Origin: Klebsormidium nitens
Lineage: Eukaryota; Streptophyta; Klebsormidiophyceae; Klebsormidiales; Klebsormidiaceae
Direction: 5' to 3'
Assembly (NCBI GenBank): GCA_000708835.1
Contig: DF237339.1
Span: forward strand, 22,922 to 86,921
Length of the DNA stretch: 64,000 nucleotides
The notes beneath the pieces are model-generated. The model was not told the DNA's origin and did not search any database. It was given only the letters and a program-made list of their open reading frames with translations. The position numbers and the translations under genes were made by a program. Positions 12,204 to 22,500 of this stretch are shown piece after piece (the first letter of the stretch is position 1; each line of letters opens with the position of its first letter).

Positions 12204-14119
12204 TCATCGTCTGTTGGAAAATTTCTCCGCCCTTTTCTGTTGCCGTTCGAGCTTTTCCCGCTTCTTCCTCGTTTTTTCGTCCTCGACATATTCCTGCGAG
12301 AAGTTGTTGTACGTCAACGGCGGTTTTATCTTGGTCTGCCACTGATCATCGGATTACGATTTGCCAAGCAAACGGAAGATTACTCCTCGGGAAAAAGTTG
12401 AGCCTCATTGAGGAAGGATTGCTGGAAAGCTCAGAATAGATGTTGAGAAGTCCAATCGAGCTCAAGTTCCTCACCGGACTTGGCGCCAAGAAGTACGGAT
12501 AGATTATGCCTGTCCACGCTTTATAGAGGGCAAAGGCCGGAATCTGCATCACACAGGAGAAGACCGAGCTTCTTAACATGATTAATAGAAGGGACTCAAG
12601 CTTTGCTGTCAACAAGATACAAGACTGGAAATGACAAGATGTGGGGAGATCAGAGCTCAACAATTTGTAGGCAGAGGTAAAATTCAAGCAGCTCTCCTGG
12701 CAAATCACCAGTTAATGTAAGATACCAATAGGTTCCTTAGTGGCGATTCCTGTTAAAGTCAAGCTGTTTTCAGGAGATGAGGAAGGCGATGGGCCACCAG
12801 ACGAGGCACCATTTTCCATGATGAAAACGAACAACATCGCTTCGTGAGAAGGGGGTAGATAAGAAACGAGAGCTCACCACCAACATGAAGTACCAGAACT
12901 TGTCTGAAAGAATAGAGCCAATTTGTACAAAGGCTAAGACGTAAATGATGTCATGGTAGTACCTGCAAAGGAACCGAGTAGTTATTATCGAACTCTAAAG
13001 GCGTAGTAGCCTTGTTTCAAGCTCATCTTTGCACAGATCAAGTGCATCTAGAAATGGTGTAGAAGAACTTGAATCTGTTCACCAACTAAAAAGTACTACA
13101 AAAGCTGCGGTACTTAGAAACACCGCAAAGTCCTAACAGCCATGTCTGATTTAACCAAACGTACTCAAACAAACCGCAGATTTGGGAATATTTCATTGAA
13201 GCAACATCATAAGTGACTGTGAGATTGAAAACCTGCCTCTCAATAAGGCATCCCTCTCTCTTTCAGGACTTACCCAAGAAGGCCCCCTATGCTCAGATCC
13301 GAACCACCATCCATCAGTTCCCCTCTTTCATCGAAAGTAGGGGCTGCCGCGTAAGCTATTGCCTGATAGCAGTAGTAGTAAGCGAATGACGAAAGGGCAA
13401 AGGCGAGCCAGATTTTCCAGCTGGTGGATGAGTAGAAGGCCACCAGCCGCACCAGGATGAAAGCAACCTGAAAAGGACGGCAAAGTGAGTGTTTCCAGCT
13501 GGGTTTCCAGCTTATAATTCAGCTCTAGTATCAAGTATGCTCTTGCGATATTCTTGACAACAAGGTTTTCCAGACGCTCCTGAACTTCTGTGAGCACAAA
13601 AAAAAGAGACGTCTGAAAAAGAGACGTCTTCAGAATTTCCAAATCATGAATTTTGACCAAAAACAACAGTAATTTGCTTTGAGGGGAGAGCACTGGGCAC
13701 GAATGTCCAGCTTCCGTGGAGCAGACTGCCACTTCTAACAAAATTTCGTCTTTGTCAGTGGGTCAGTAGCTGGAAGACATCTGCAGAAAAGTTGACCACA
13801 CCACATTAGGATAGCAGCTTGCTAAAAGGGCCAGGACCTGAAGGTGCTGGTAGTATGCTACAGGAAGTTTGAGTAAGGGTCACCAGCTATCATTCCCCAA
13901 AGACGAGCACACTGTCAAAGTTCTAAAAATGAGTGCCTAGATTCTTCTTTGAGGTGTTTCTAAATGGCGGTCAGAAGCCAGAATTTCGCCCAAAGTCAAA
14001 AGCAAGTACTGCATGCCAAAAGAGAAGCTCCTTACGTTTGCACCACCAATAAGCTGCTGCAACAGCCTTATCCTCCTCTCGTTCTCCTCCTTCCGCTTCT
14101 TTGCCCCCTGATTGGCCAT
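12204..14119 (-). CDS. TMEM208: TMEM208 / SND2 homologue, ER membrane targeting factor
   Basis: TMEM208 is the animal and plant counterpart of yeast Snd2, part of the SRP-independent ER targeting route for proteins with downstream membrane segments. Exons in transcript order are 14119-14036, 13467-13274, 12962-12878, 12543-12475 and 12341-12204, in phase throughout, giving 189 residues (human protein 173). The N-terminus MANQGAKKRKEENERRI is basic and charged. Hydrophobic helices follow, with VRLVAFYSSTSWKIWLAFAL and the family hallmark FDERGELMDGGSDLSIGG. Two further hydrophobic stretches lie in exons 3 and 4 (IIYVLAFVQIGSILSDKFWY and IPAFALYKAWTGIIYPYFL). The C-terminus is charged and highly basic, ending KRAEKFSNRR, as in other TMEM208 proteins. 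It is convergent with the small membrane-protein gene. The assignment rests on motif order and is strong. Confidence 0.9.
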
Positions 14120-17088
14120 CTAGTGCACGGGATTGACACCACCTTTGGTCTAAGATGTACAATCTTCCGCCCAGGGCTCGACCAGCCAAATCCTGATCAC
14201 TGAACCGAGCAAGTCCACATTCCTGCAAATACCAAGATCAGCTTTGCAAAGCTCGCAGGAACAAGAGGACAGCAGAATCAGATGTAAACGCCAATTGCTC
14301 GCATGAGCGCCCTCCACTGCTGAACATGATTTAAGTGCTCATGACATTGAATGCACCAGATATAGCATGATGCAAAACTGGGCTCCTTCAAATTCAAGTT
14401 CTAGAGTTTGCAGTTGGAACTTGGGAGTACCGTACCTATCTGATGTATGTCAAAGCGCTTATACGACCAAAAGTACCTAGGTGATATTCGAATTGCGCTG
14501 GTGCCCGCCAATTTCGCTTAATACGTTCACAGATAATGAGAACGGCATGAAACTCATTGGGACTTTTGTGCAATTGGCTACAAAATGAATTTCACAAGAG
14601 CAGTGAGTTTAGCTTATAGGTATACGCCTAATCCATGCGAATATCTTGAAACCTTGGTGCGCTGGGAGTCTTCATCGTGACTTGTGACTCCACTCTTCAG
14701 TCTTAACTTTTAAGTCTGTCAGTGTCAGCCCTTGGAGAAAATGGCGGCAACCACCCTGCAATGAGGCCTGCAGTCGCTATGAGCTGTTTAGGGGTCCATG
14801 CACTGGCAGCAAGCAGCTTTTCATGAGACAGACGTCTTAAGCAGGACGAAATGATCCAGCAATCTTCTTGTGGTCGATTCTTGCATAGCTCTGTATAGGC
14901 TGGGAGTTGAGAGCGAGTTGTGGCCGATGGAAGGCGAATCAAAGTGGTAAAACTTGGTGTAAGCTGTCGCTCAGCTCTGCTACCAACTTTGAGCAGAGAC
15001 CACACCGTAGTTTGGCTACAGCTAGCTCGGGCCTTGGTGAATGTGGAAACAAGTGCAAATGTAGCAAATTGCCCTTGTCTCTGGCCAGCTTTTCGAAACC
15101 TACTCTATTGAACACGGTGGAGTCAATTACAATCACAAAAGGAGCAGTAGAGCACTTTTTGTCCCTACAAGTGATCCATACCTGGTGAGCAGCCTCTTCC
15201 ATTTCTCCAGGCGTGCTGTTATTCTGATGTGTATCTTGTCTTGCTTGAATCTGCCTCTTGGGTGACAGTATGAGATCCATAATTGTGCCTCGTCGTCTCT
15301 CAAAACACTTTGCCATCTTTGGAAACACGTTTGGTATTCGTAGTTCTACGTGCATTCTGTACCACTGCAGCATTAGTGAGAATATTAGTGTGCAGGTCAG
15401 GCCAAAGAGTTAGGGACAATAAGCATGACTACTCAAAACCAGAATGCTTTTGTTGGTCGAGTGCAGACTATCAACACTTGCCCCATTACATATTTTTGAG
15501 TGTTGTCGTGGCCGTTTCTTGACGTCAATAGCTATCGTCCAGATTGCTGGGGCGTAGCTTATGACATCACTTCAATCTTGAAGCATCTTGAATCCACGTT
15601 TTTAGCCCCAAAGGATCAAGTGGTGATCGTGGCCATTTGGTGACCATCAAGGAAGGTCAAACTCTATCTAATTGACTGTTTCTAAGCAAGGTAGAACGTG
15701 TCGCTTAGTATCCTGCATTGAGTTTCTAACGGGAGCTACGAAACGTGCTCGTCGCTGGCGGTATTATCATTTGGCGCTTGGTTTACATTGATGATGTCAT
15801 ACTGGGGTAGACTCTGAAATGCCATCATTACAATATAGGTGACGCCGCAAGTTCTCCGCCCATTCTGCACCCCAAGCTTTGATGGCTCCTGAGAGCCCTT
15901 GCCCCGAATTGTCTGTCCCCCGCTTCATTGGTCTCCTCACATTATTTGCGCAACCACTTTCTAAAATTACCCTCCGCTGCATGTAGAGTATCGCTTCATA
16001 GACACAAGCTGGAATATGCCGCAAATAACCTGTGTTTAGTAACTTTCCTGTTCGAATCGAGGGAACCTACTCAGCAGGTCCCATTCACTGATAGGCAAAG
16101 ACGGCACAGTCTGCAGAGACCGACAGCTCAAAGAGTCTACTGGAGCTTCTCATACTGGTTGATTATGAAGTGTCGCCTCGTGTCGGCTGATGGGGGTATA
16201 TGGCACCGAGGTTGCTGAAGAATTGAGTTGTGCATTAAGCAGGCTGGCTAACATCAAGCGATTGCGAAATCCCTGCATTGCAAGGGACTCTTTGGCCCCT
16301 TCCTTCCTTACGCCCCCAACTTTTGGGATTTGAGCTTCTGCATGCAAAGCGTTTCAACCGCCCCACTCCTTTCCTCTTGCTTTCCCGGCAACTCAACTGG
16401 AAAATATGGACCGAAGCTGACGCAGCTCTCTCTTGTCACAGGGGCAGCAATCGGGGCAGTCCCGACGGCGCACTACTGCGATAAGCGATGTCAGAGAGAA
16501 GAGACGCTGAGTTTGAGAGGGGGACAGGCGCCAGATAGCAGGCGAGGTTCTGGGGGGGCTGGATTTGCAATGGAGCTGAGAAGCTGCGCCTTTGATGGAA
16601 GGCTATAAACGGCTGGGGAGCGTGGGGAAAGAGCACACTAAGCCCTTCTGGCATCGACAATCTGGCGCGATGATGGGACTTCACCGAGAGGCCTGGGGAA
16701 GGCGGTGCTAGGTGCTGCTGCAGGGGTGAACTCGGGAATTGTGCACCCTCAGGAGGGGGGCACCAGAATAAGGGTGGGCTGATTGGAGCCTTCGTGGGTG
16801 AAAGAACGGCGGACGAAACAAGACGGCAGACAGCGTTTAGCTTCCCCCTCTGCACTCAAAAGACACATTCTTCACCTCTCTCTACACTTTGGTTCAGAAA
16901 TAATCCCTTTCCCTCCTGGTTCGTCATAGCGTACAGAGTCTCCGCACCCGCTTTGTGCCTCTCAAGCTTACACAGGTGTTTCCCCCCTCTCGGGGGGTCC
17001 CAACAAGACGGGCCTGCTGCGCCGGCCCCGGCCGGGCGGGAGGCATCGGGTGATCGCCCTGGGGTTTGCATGGCCTGCTAGCGAGGGG
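14120..17088. other. Divergent gap between TMEM208 and TADA1 starts (nearly 3 kb)
   Basis: This is the largest gap. It must hold both promoters and the 5' UTR of TADA1 (GC rises from about 16500). One possible small minus-strand gene lies at 14837-15364 and is listed separately. Another open minus frame at 15797-16024 has no clear splice partners. I see no transposon-like ends or tandem repeats here. Confidence 0.4.
14837..15364 (-). CDS. Possible 3' end of an unrecognised small gene
   Basis: Two candidate exons fit together. One runs 15364-15182: acceptor AATGCTGCAG, then WYRMHVELRIPNVFPKMAKC to a donor after EEAAHQ. The other, 14890-14837, starts after a pyrimidine-rich acceptor and ends SYARIDHKKIAGSFRPA with TAA. 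Both are phase 0, giving about 78 residues of a possible C-terminus. No upstream exon or start codon could be fixed, although 15797-16024 on the same strand is open. I recognise no family, and codon use is less GC-rich than in neighbouring genes. It may be spurious. Confidence 0.25.
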
Positions 17089-18375
17089 ATGGAGGGCCAC
17101 CCCCCGGCCCCCAGGACGAACCTCGGGGAACTGAAGAAGAAGCTGCTGAGCGTGTTGGGCGCGCAGGTCGAGGGGCAGTACTGGGCGCTCCTGCGGGGGT
17201 ACTTTGCGCTGAAGCTCACGCGGAGCGAGCTCGATGTGCTGGTGCCCAAGACGATCGGGCGCGACAACCTGTGGCTGCACAACCGGTTCATCCGCGCGAT
17301 CTACAACAATGCGGTGTGCCGGGAGGCGCCGCCCGAGGAGCGCAAGGGCAAGCGCGGGAAGAAGCCGCCGCCGGTGGCGCTGCCGCCGCTGTCGCGGGAG
17401 GAGTCCGAGGACGAGGTTAAGGAGGTCAAGGCAAACGGGGTTTTGGGGCATGACCGGGGCAGGGCGGCGAGGGTCGGGAAACGGAGCAAAGACAGCAAAC
17501 GGAAGCGGGTGGAAGCGCCCGTATGGGAAGACAAGGCGTCGGTGGTGGAGAGTCGGTTGCACCCGGAGCCGGGCAGGGCGGCGCCGTCCGGGGAGTTTGG
17601 GGGATCCCCCCCGACGCCGATCCTCAAGAAGCGGAGGAAAGACCGGGAGCGGAGACGAGAAACGAAGAGCCCGCTCGGGGACATGGAACTGCCGACGCCC
17701 AAGGTCCCGTTGCAGCAGCCGTTGGCGGAGGATCGAGAGGCGGAAGCAGCTGAGACGCGGGAAGAGGCGGTTGATGACGTCAGCGACGAGGAGGATGTCG
17801 TCATGCTGAGTCGGGAGCCGGTGCGGCCGCCGCTCGGGATCCCGTTCCGGGCGCCGAGCGTCGGGCGGAGTTTGCTGCTGAGGCTGCCGCAGAAGGGAGC
17901 CCCCCGAAACGCGTACAGCGCTTTGGGGGAGTCATACGAGCACTGTTTGGACGGGGGGGAGCTGCCAACACGGCCTGCGCTGCAGAGACGGATGGGTGCG
18001 ATCGCGGCGGCCGGCGGGGGGCTGCAGGGTGTCGCGAGAGAGAGCGTCGAGTTGATGGAGCATGCGCTAGACCAGTACCTGAAGTCGATCCTCGGGACCT
18101 GCGTACAGCTGGCGCGGGCTCGGAGGAAACGGGACAAGGACAAGCGGGTAAAAAGCTTGCAGAGTTCAGGCCCTGTTTCTGGCGGTGTTGTGGGGGCGTT
18201 GCCAGGCGCGGGTCCTGCGTCGAGCGAGGCGACAGGGCCCTGTACAGGTGATCCGGTGATGGAAGAGGACGAGCTGGTCTCGGTCAGAGACCTGATGACC
18301 GCGGTAGAGATTAACCCACAATTGCTCGGTGACGAGCTAGCGATCAATCTTGAACGGATAGCCATGCTACTGTAA
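17089..18375 (+). CDS. TADA1: SAGA complex subunit ADA1/TADA1 (SAGA-Tad1 family)
   Basis: Tad1/Ada1 (yeast Hfi1) is a structural subunit of the SAGA histone acetyltransferase coactivator complex; it acts in the nucleus and pairs by a histone fold with TAF12. This is a single intronless frame of 428 codons. The first ATG, at 17089 (MEGHPPAPRTNLGELKKKL), is the chosen start, since the frame upstream is open only through a GTG at 17050. The conserved N-terminal region covers about residues 9-80 and includes YWALLRGYFALKLTRSELD and GRDNLWLHNRFIRAIYNNA. A long basic and acidic low-complexity middle (about 85-255) carries nuclear-localisation-like KKRRKDRERRR. The helical C-terminal part (about 255-428) includes ARESVELMEHALDQYLKSIL and would be the histone-fold region. 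GC content is high and strongly GC3-biased, producing a long antisense frame that is not a gene. Confidence 0.85.
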   Translation: MEGHPPAPRTNLGELKKKLLSVLGAQVEGQYWALLRGYFALKLTRSELDVLVPKTIGRDNLWLHNRFIRAIYNNAVCREAPPEERKGKRGKKPPPVALPPLSREESEDEVKEVKANGVLGHDRGRAARVGKRSKDSKRKRVEAPVWEDKASVVESRLHPEPGRAAPSGEFGGSPPTPILKKRRKDRERRRETKSPLGDMELPTPKVPLQQPLAEDREAEAAETREEAVDDVSDEEDVVMLSREPVRPPLGIPFRAPSVGRSLLLRLPQKGAPRNAYSALGESYEHCLDGGELPTRPALQRRMGAIAAAGGGLQGVARESVELMEHALDQYLKSILGTCVQLARARRKRDKDKRVKSLQSSGPVSGGVVGALPGAGPASSEATGPCTGDPVMEEDELVSVRDLMTAVEINPQLLGDELAINLERIAMLL

Positions 18376-19526
18376 AATAGAGATATATCGAGAGGCTACC
18401 ATCCGTGGTCTCATGCAAGGTCAGGTAGAGTCTGCAAGAACGCAGTGCATGGACGGAGGTTCTCTGATCAAGTCGGCCTCAAGGCCGTACACTCCTGCAT
18501 CCTCGCCATGCCCACAATGTTCCTCTTATTGCAATGTTTTGGGGGCTGCTAGTAGCGGTGAGCCGAACAGAAAGGTCTGAATCTATGATATACGCCCCGC
18601 GCGTGTTACATCTGCATGATCAGAAAATCTTATTGAATTCTGAATAATATAGCCGCGCATGTGGGCTGCTTGACCATGGCGGCTGAGTCCACACTTTTTG
18701 TACTGGCGGCCGCCTATTTGCAACTTTGGTACGCGTGGACCGTACATGGTCGAAAAGACAGATCTAGCTGCGTTCACCATCAGCACGCGTATGCGGGAGC
18801 TTAATATAGAGCAATATATAAAACCGTTACGTACAGGGTATAAACCCAATTTCTCACAGTGGACGTCCTCATCGTATACATCACTGAAGCATCGTTCGTG
18901 CACGCGGCTAGTGGAGATTGTTGCCCAAAGTTGATCGATGATTGATTGCATGGCGTGCATCCAGGTGATAGCTTGGTGGGATGTGAGTCCAACCGGGTGT
19001 ATAAAGTCATGCACCGTCGCGGACAAGAATGCGAGCTATGATGATAATTATGTGACGGCGGCCGCTGGTAGTATAGTAGGATGCTGTCCAGCATGCAGTG
19101 CTTATACAGACGGTGACTTCAGTGTGCCGGCCGCTACTCGTAGCGACCATGCAGGCACCATGGCCGCACCTTTCTAAATCCTTTAGTGCATTAACGGATT
19201 ATAGCAGACTTGATTCGACCAAGTCTTCCACACCACGCTACGGTCATCGAAGCGGCCATCCGAAGTCCAATTTGTTCTATTGACTGAGCAATGTGAAAGA
19301 GGCGGTCTATCAACGGGCGAAGCTCGTGCATAAAGATCGACAATGATTGACAACAAGAGACAAGAGGCAGAGCGCGTCAGTGCGGCGGGCGCTGGAATCC
19401 TCGAGCGCCGATCAGAGGGGAGGCACAAGCTTTGGCCAGACGGACAAGCTTTCACTTGCATATTCAAGTTAGATAAGCTGTGCATATGCCTTACTCAACC
19501 TTCGTGACTGCCACGGTGTCGTCAAG
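18376..19526. other. Convergent intergenic gap 3
   Basis: The gap lies between the TADA1 3' end and the CCDC191-like 3' end. No coding region is supported. About 18590-19170 is an island mixing TATATA runs (18815-18821), GCGGCC/CGGCCG sites (18708, 19059, 19126) and many GCATGC, CATGCA and GTACG motifs. It resembles gap 1 in style, but no aligned block of sequence is obvious by eye. Confidence 0.55.
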
Positions 19527-22500
19527 CTAACTTTCCTTGTCGGCGCCCAAGTTTAGGGCTCCTTGAGTAGACGATGACTCCTTTCCCTGTCAAGAAAAAC
19601 GGATCACGTCAGCTCGGCATACCTATCTGGATGACTCGTGCGGGCTGGAAGCCTGCTTCGTGCCCAGTCGACGGGGCCGTGAAGTCCGACGAAATCATCC
19701 CGAACGGGTTTTGTTAACCCAATCCATTATGCGGCCTCTGCTCACCTTCCTGTGGTCCGCTAACCAGCCGTTTATTTTGGCCCACATCGCCTCTTCCTGG
19801 CGCTCCTTCTCCGTTGCCACTTTCGCATCCTCGACCGCTTCGCTCCAGTCGAAAAACGAGCGGCTCAGGAGGGACCTGCAGATATCGATTCGGATCATGA
19901 GTCGGTCATCCTAAGTTGTCGTGGAGCAGTTTGGCTGTCTCCACAGCAGGATTCCGGTGCAAAGACCGTTTTCGATGCGAGAACTGTCCTTTGACGTGCT
20001 AGGGTAATGTAAGAGAGGACCGGCCTTCGTCCATTGGCATGGCTTGCCTGGCAGAGAAAAGGCGATTCTAATTGCGAGACGGGAGGAATGTAAGGTATCA
20101 ATCCTCCGGCTTTGCTAATCAAGCACTCATTGGTGGACAAAAGTCGACGTTCCACGAAGACACGCATCGGGGCAGCCAAAGAGATTCCGAAAAAAATTCT
20201 GCTGCTGCTGTAGGCTTACCGATGCGCGAAGCGGTCCGCCAGAGCGGCGTCCGCCACCTCCTTCAGAAGCCGCACGTCGCGCCCCTCCTCCGCGCGCGCG
20301 CGCCAGCCCCTCCAGGCGCGTGCCTGAAGCGAGCGCGCCCGCCACGCGGCCGCGGCTTCGCACCGTTCGCGGCCGGCCGCGACAGCCTGCACATTGTCAA
20401 TTGTGACAAGTCGTTGGTTCAATAATATGATACTTAGAGAGGCAAAGGAACTAGGAGTATGAGAAAGAAGTCGGTGGCAATTGGAAGCGATTGTTCAGCG
20501 GGTGTGACGCTGAAAAGGACTTTCTAGAGAGTATGAGGTCCAATGGAAGACCACTCAGAAGCTCGTAGCTTTGCGGAATGGTTGAGAAACCTGCTGCAAA
20601 ACCATGTTTCCGGCGGAAGCTTTGGATCCCGAGATGGCTGGGTTAAACTTGGCCGATATTGTAAGGACGAATAAGAAAAGCTCAGTTATTTGATTCTCAA
20701 AGCTCCGTGTTCGAAGCACGTTGTACCTACAGAAAGTGATGTCTCGGGATCGAAAGACCTCAAGCAGAAAGGGAACTCGACGTGCGTGCCTGCTGTCCTT
20801 AGATAGCCGCAGAGAAAACAGAGCGACCACGGCAAGTGTTTTACAACAGAAGAAAATGGGAATGTAAAGAAGTGGGGAAAGAACCTTGCCTCCTGCAGGC
20901 AGCGCACCGCGCGCGCCATACTACTCCGGTCGCCCTGCTTGCGCGCTGTGCGCACGAGGCGCCACCACGCAAAAGCGCGCGCGCTCGTGCGCGTACGCCA
21001 GTGGTCACGGGCCGTCTCTAATCGCGCGCACTCTTCGCGCTCGCGCTCATCGCGCGCCGCCTCCAAGTGCGCCCGCCAGGCGTGCCACGTGGCGCGTTGC
21101 AGGGAGCGCTGATGGTGGGCGACGGAGGAGAGGAAGCGTGTCCTGAGTTTTGAAAGAGAGACAGACGAGCTCAATCCGACCGAAAGCCCAGAGAAAAGCT
21201 GCTTAAACGTGAGCAAAGAGACCCAACGAAGTTCAACGCTCGACGAAAGCGAAGCGGCACGCAGGGAAGTCCACGACGAGGCCCTCGGCAATGAATCATT
21301 TCAGGCTCAGTCCATTCGGGTTCTAGACCCTGAATAACACAAGAAAAAAAATGATTTAGCGGGGAATCTAACGGCTCGCCCGCTACATGGGGTTGCTACA
21401 TCGAAAAATACCCGTCTGCTGCTCATTTCGCCAGGGCGAGCCGTGAACACTAGCCCGGAGAGGCCAGATAGCAGCCCTCTTAAAAAGTGTGAAATTATTT
21501 GCTCACCACCACCTATTCCCTGGAGTGACTGTGTATCTAAGGAAAACTACTGTGGTTCTTCATCGAGTTTTTTTTTTCTTAAAATTTGAGGATTTCTTTC
21601 TATTTTGGGAAATATACAACTCCGTTCATGGATGATTACATCTCCTCATGAATGATCGAAAATGTAAACCCTGATCTGGGATTTAATCATCTTTGCTTGG
21701 ACATCGCTGTGGCTCAATAAGAAAGACTCGCAGTCTCTCGCGTGTGTTATCACTGGACGCTCTAGACTACATACCTGGCCACGACGATTACTTCCCGCCA
21801 AGGCCGCCACCCCAAACGGAGCATCACTTGGCGCTTGCAGTGCAGTTTAGCCAGCACCATTTGCTGAGCCGCCAGTTCTTTCCTCTTTAGGGCAGCCTCT
21901 TCAGCCTCCTTTTTTGCGCGCGCGTCCTCCACCTTGCGCGCGAGCGCGGCCGCCCGCTCGAGCCGCTCGGCCTCGAGGCGCAGCCGCTCCGCGGCCGCGT
22001 GCTCCTCCTGCAGACCGAAGGGTTTTAGGGTCTCAAAAAATGAGACGGCAAGATGCAAGATAGTGATTACAGCAGGTCTTTTGCGGGATCAGAAAATGCC
22101 CTTCGGCATACCTCATGTCAGCGTCATTGGTGACAATCGCAGTGGCCAACACCAACCAGGGGCGCCAAGGGCATGCTGGAAAAAAGTTTGGCAAACAGAT
22201 TGCAGCTTTCCGGCCAATCCTGGCGTGCCAGCGCATTGGTGAAGTGCCTTGCATCCGGTTCGAGAATGCCCACGGGTTGATACAGGGGGCTTCAGTAGCA
22301 GGCTAAGTCCTTGCAGAGTCACCGTTTACTCACCTCTTTTCTCTTCTGCGCCTCTTCGTATTTCCGCTTCAGCTCCTCTCGCCGCCGCCGACGCGCGGCC
22401 GCACGCTCCTCCATCTTTTCCACTGGATCACCGTTCACGTTCACCAAAAGATCATCCCCGTCGCGCGCGTCGGCTCCGCGTGCGCCGATATCCGAACCTC

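Noticed and set aside
17301-18365. 354-codon open frame antisense to TADA1
   Set aside because: It lies opposite a clear SAGA-Tad1 protein and arises from strong GC3 bias, which keeps the complementary frame free of stops.
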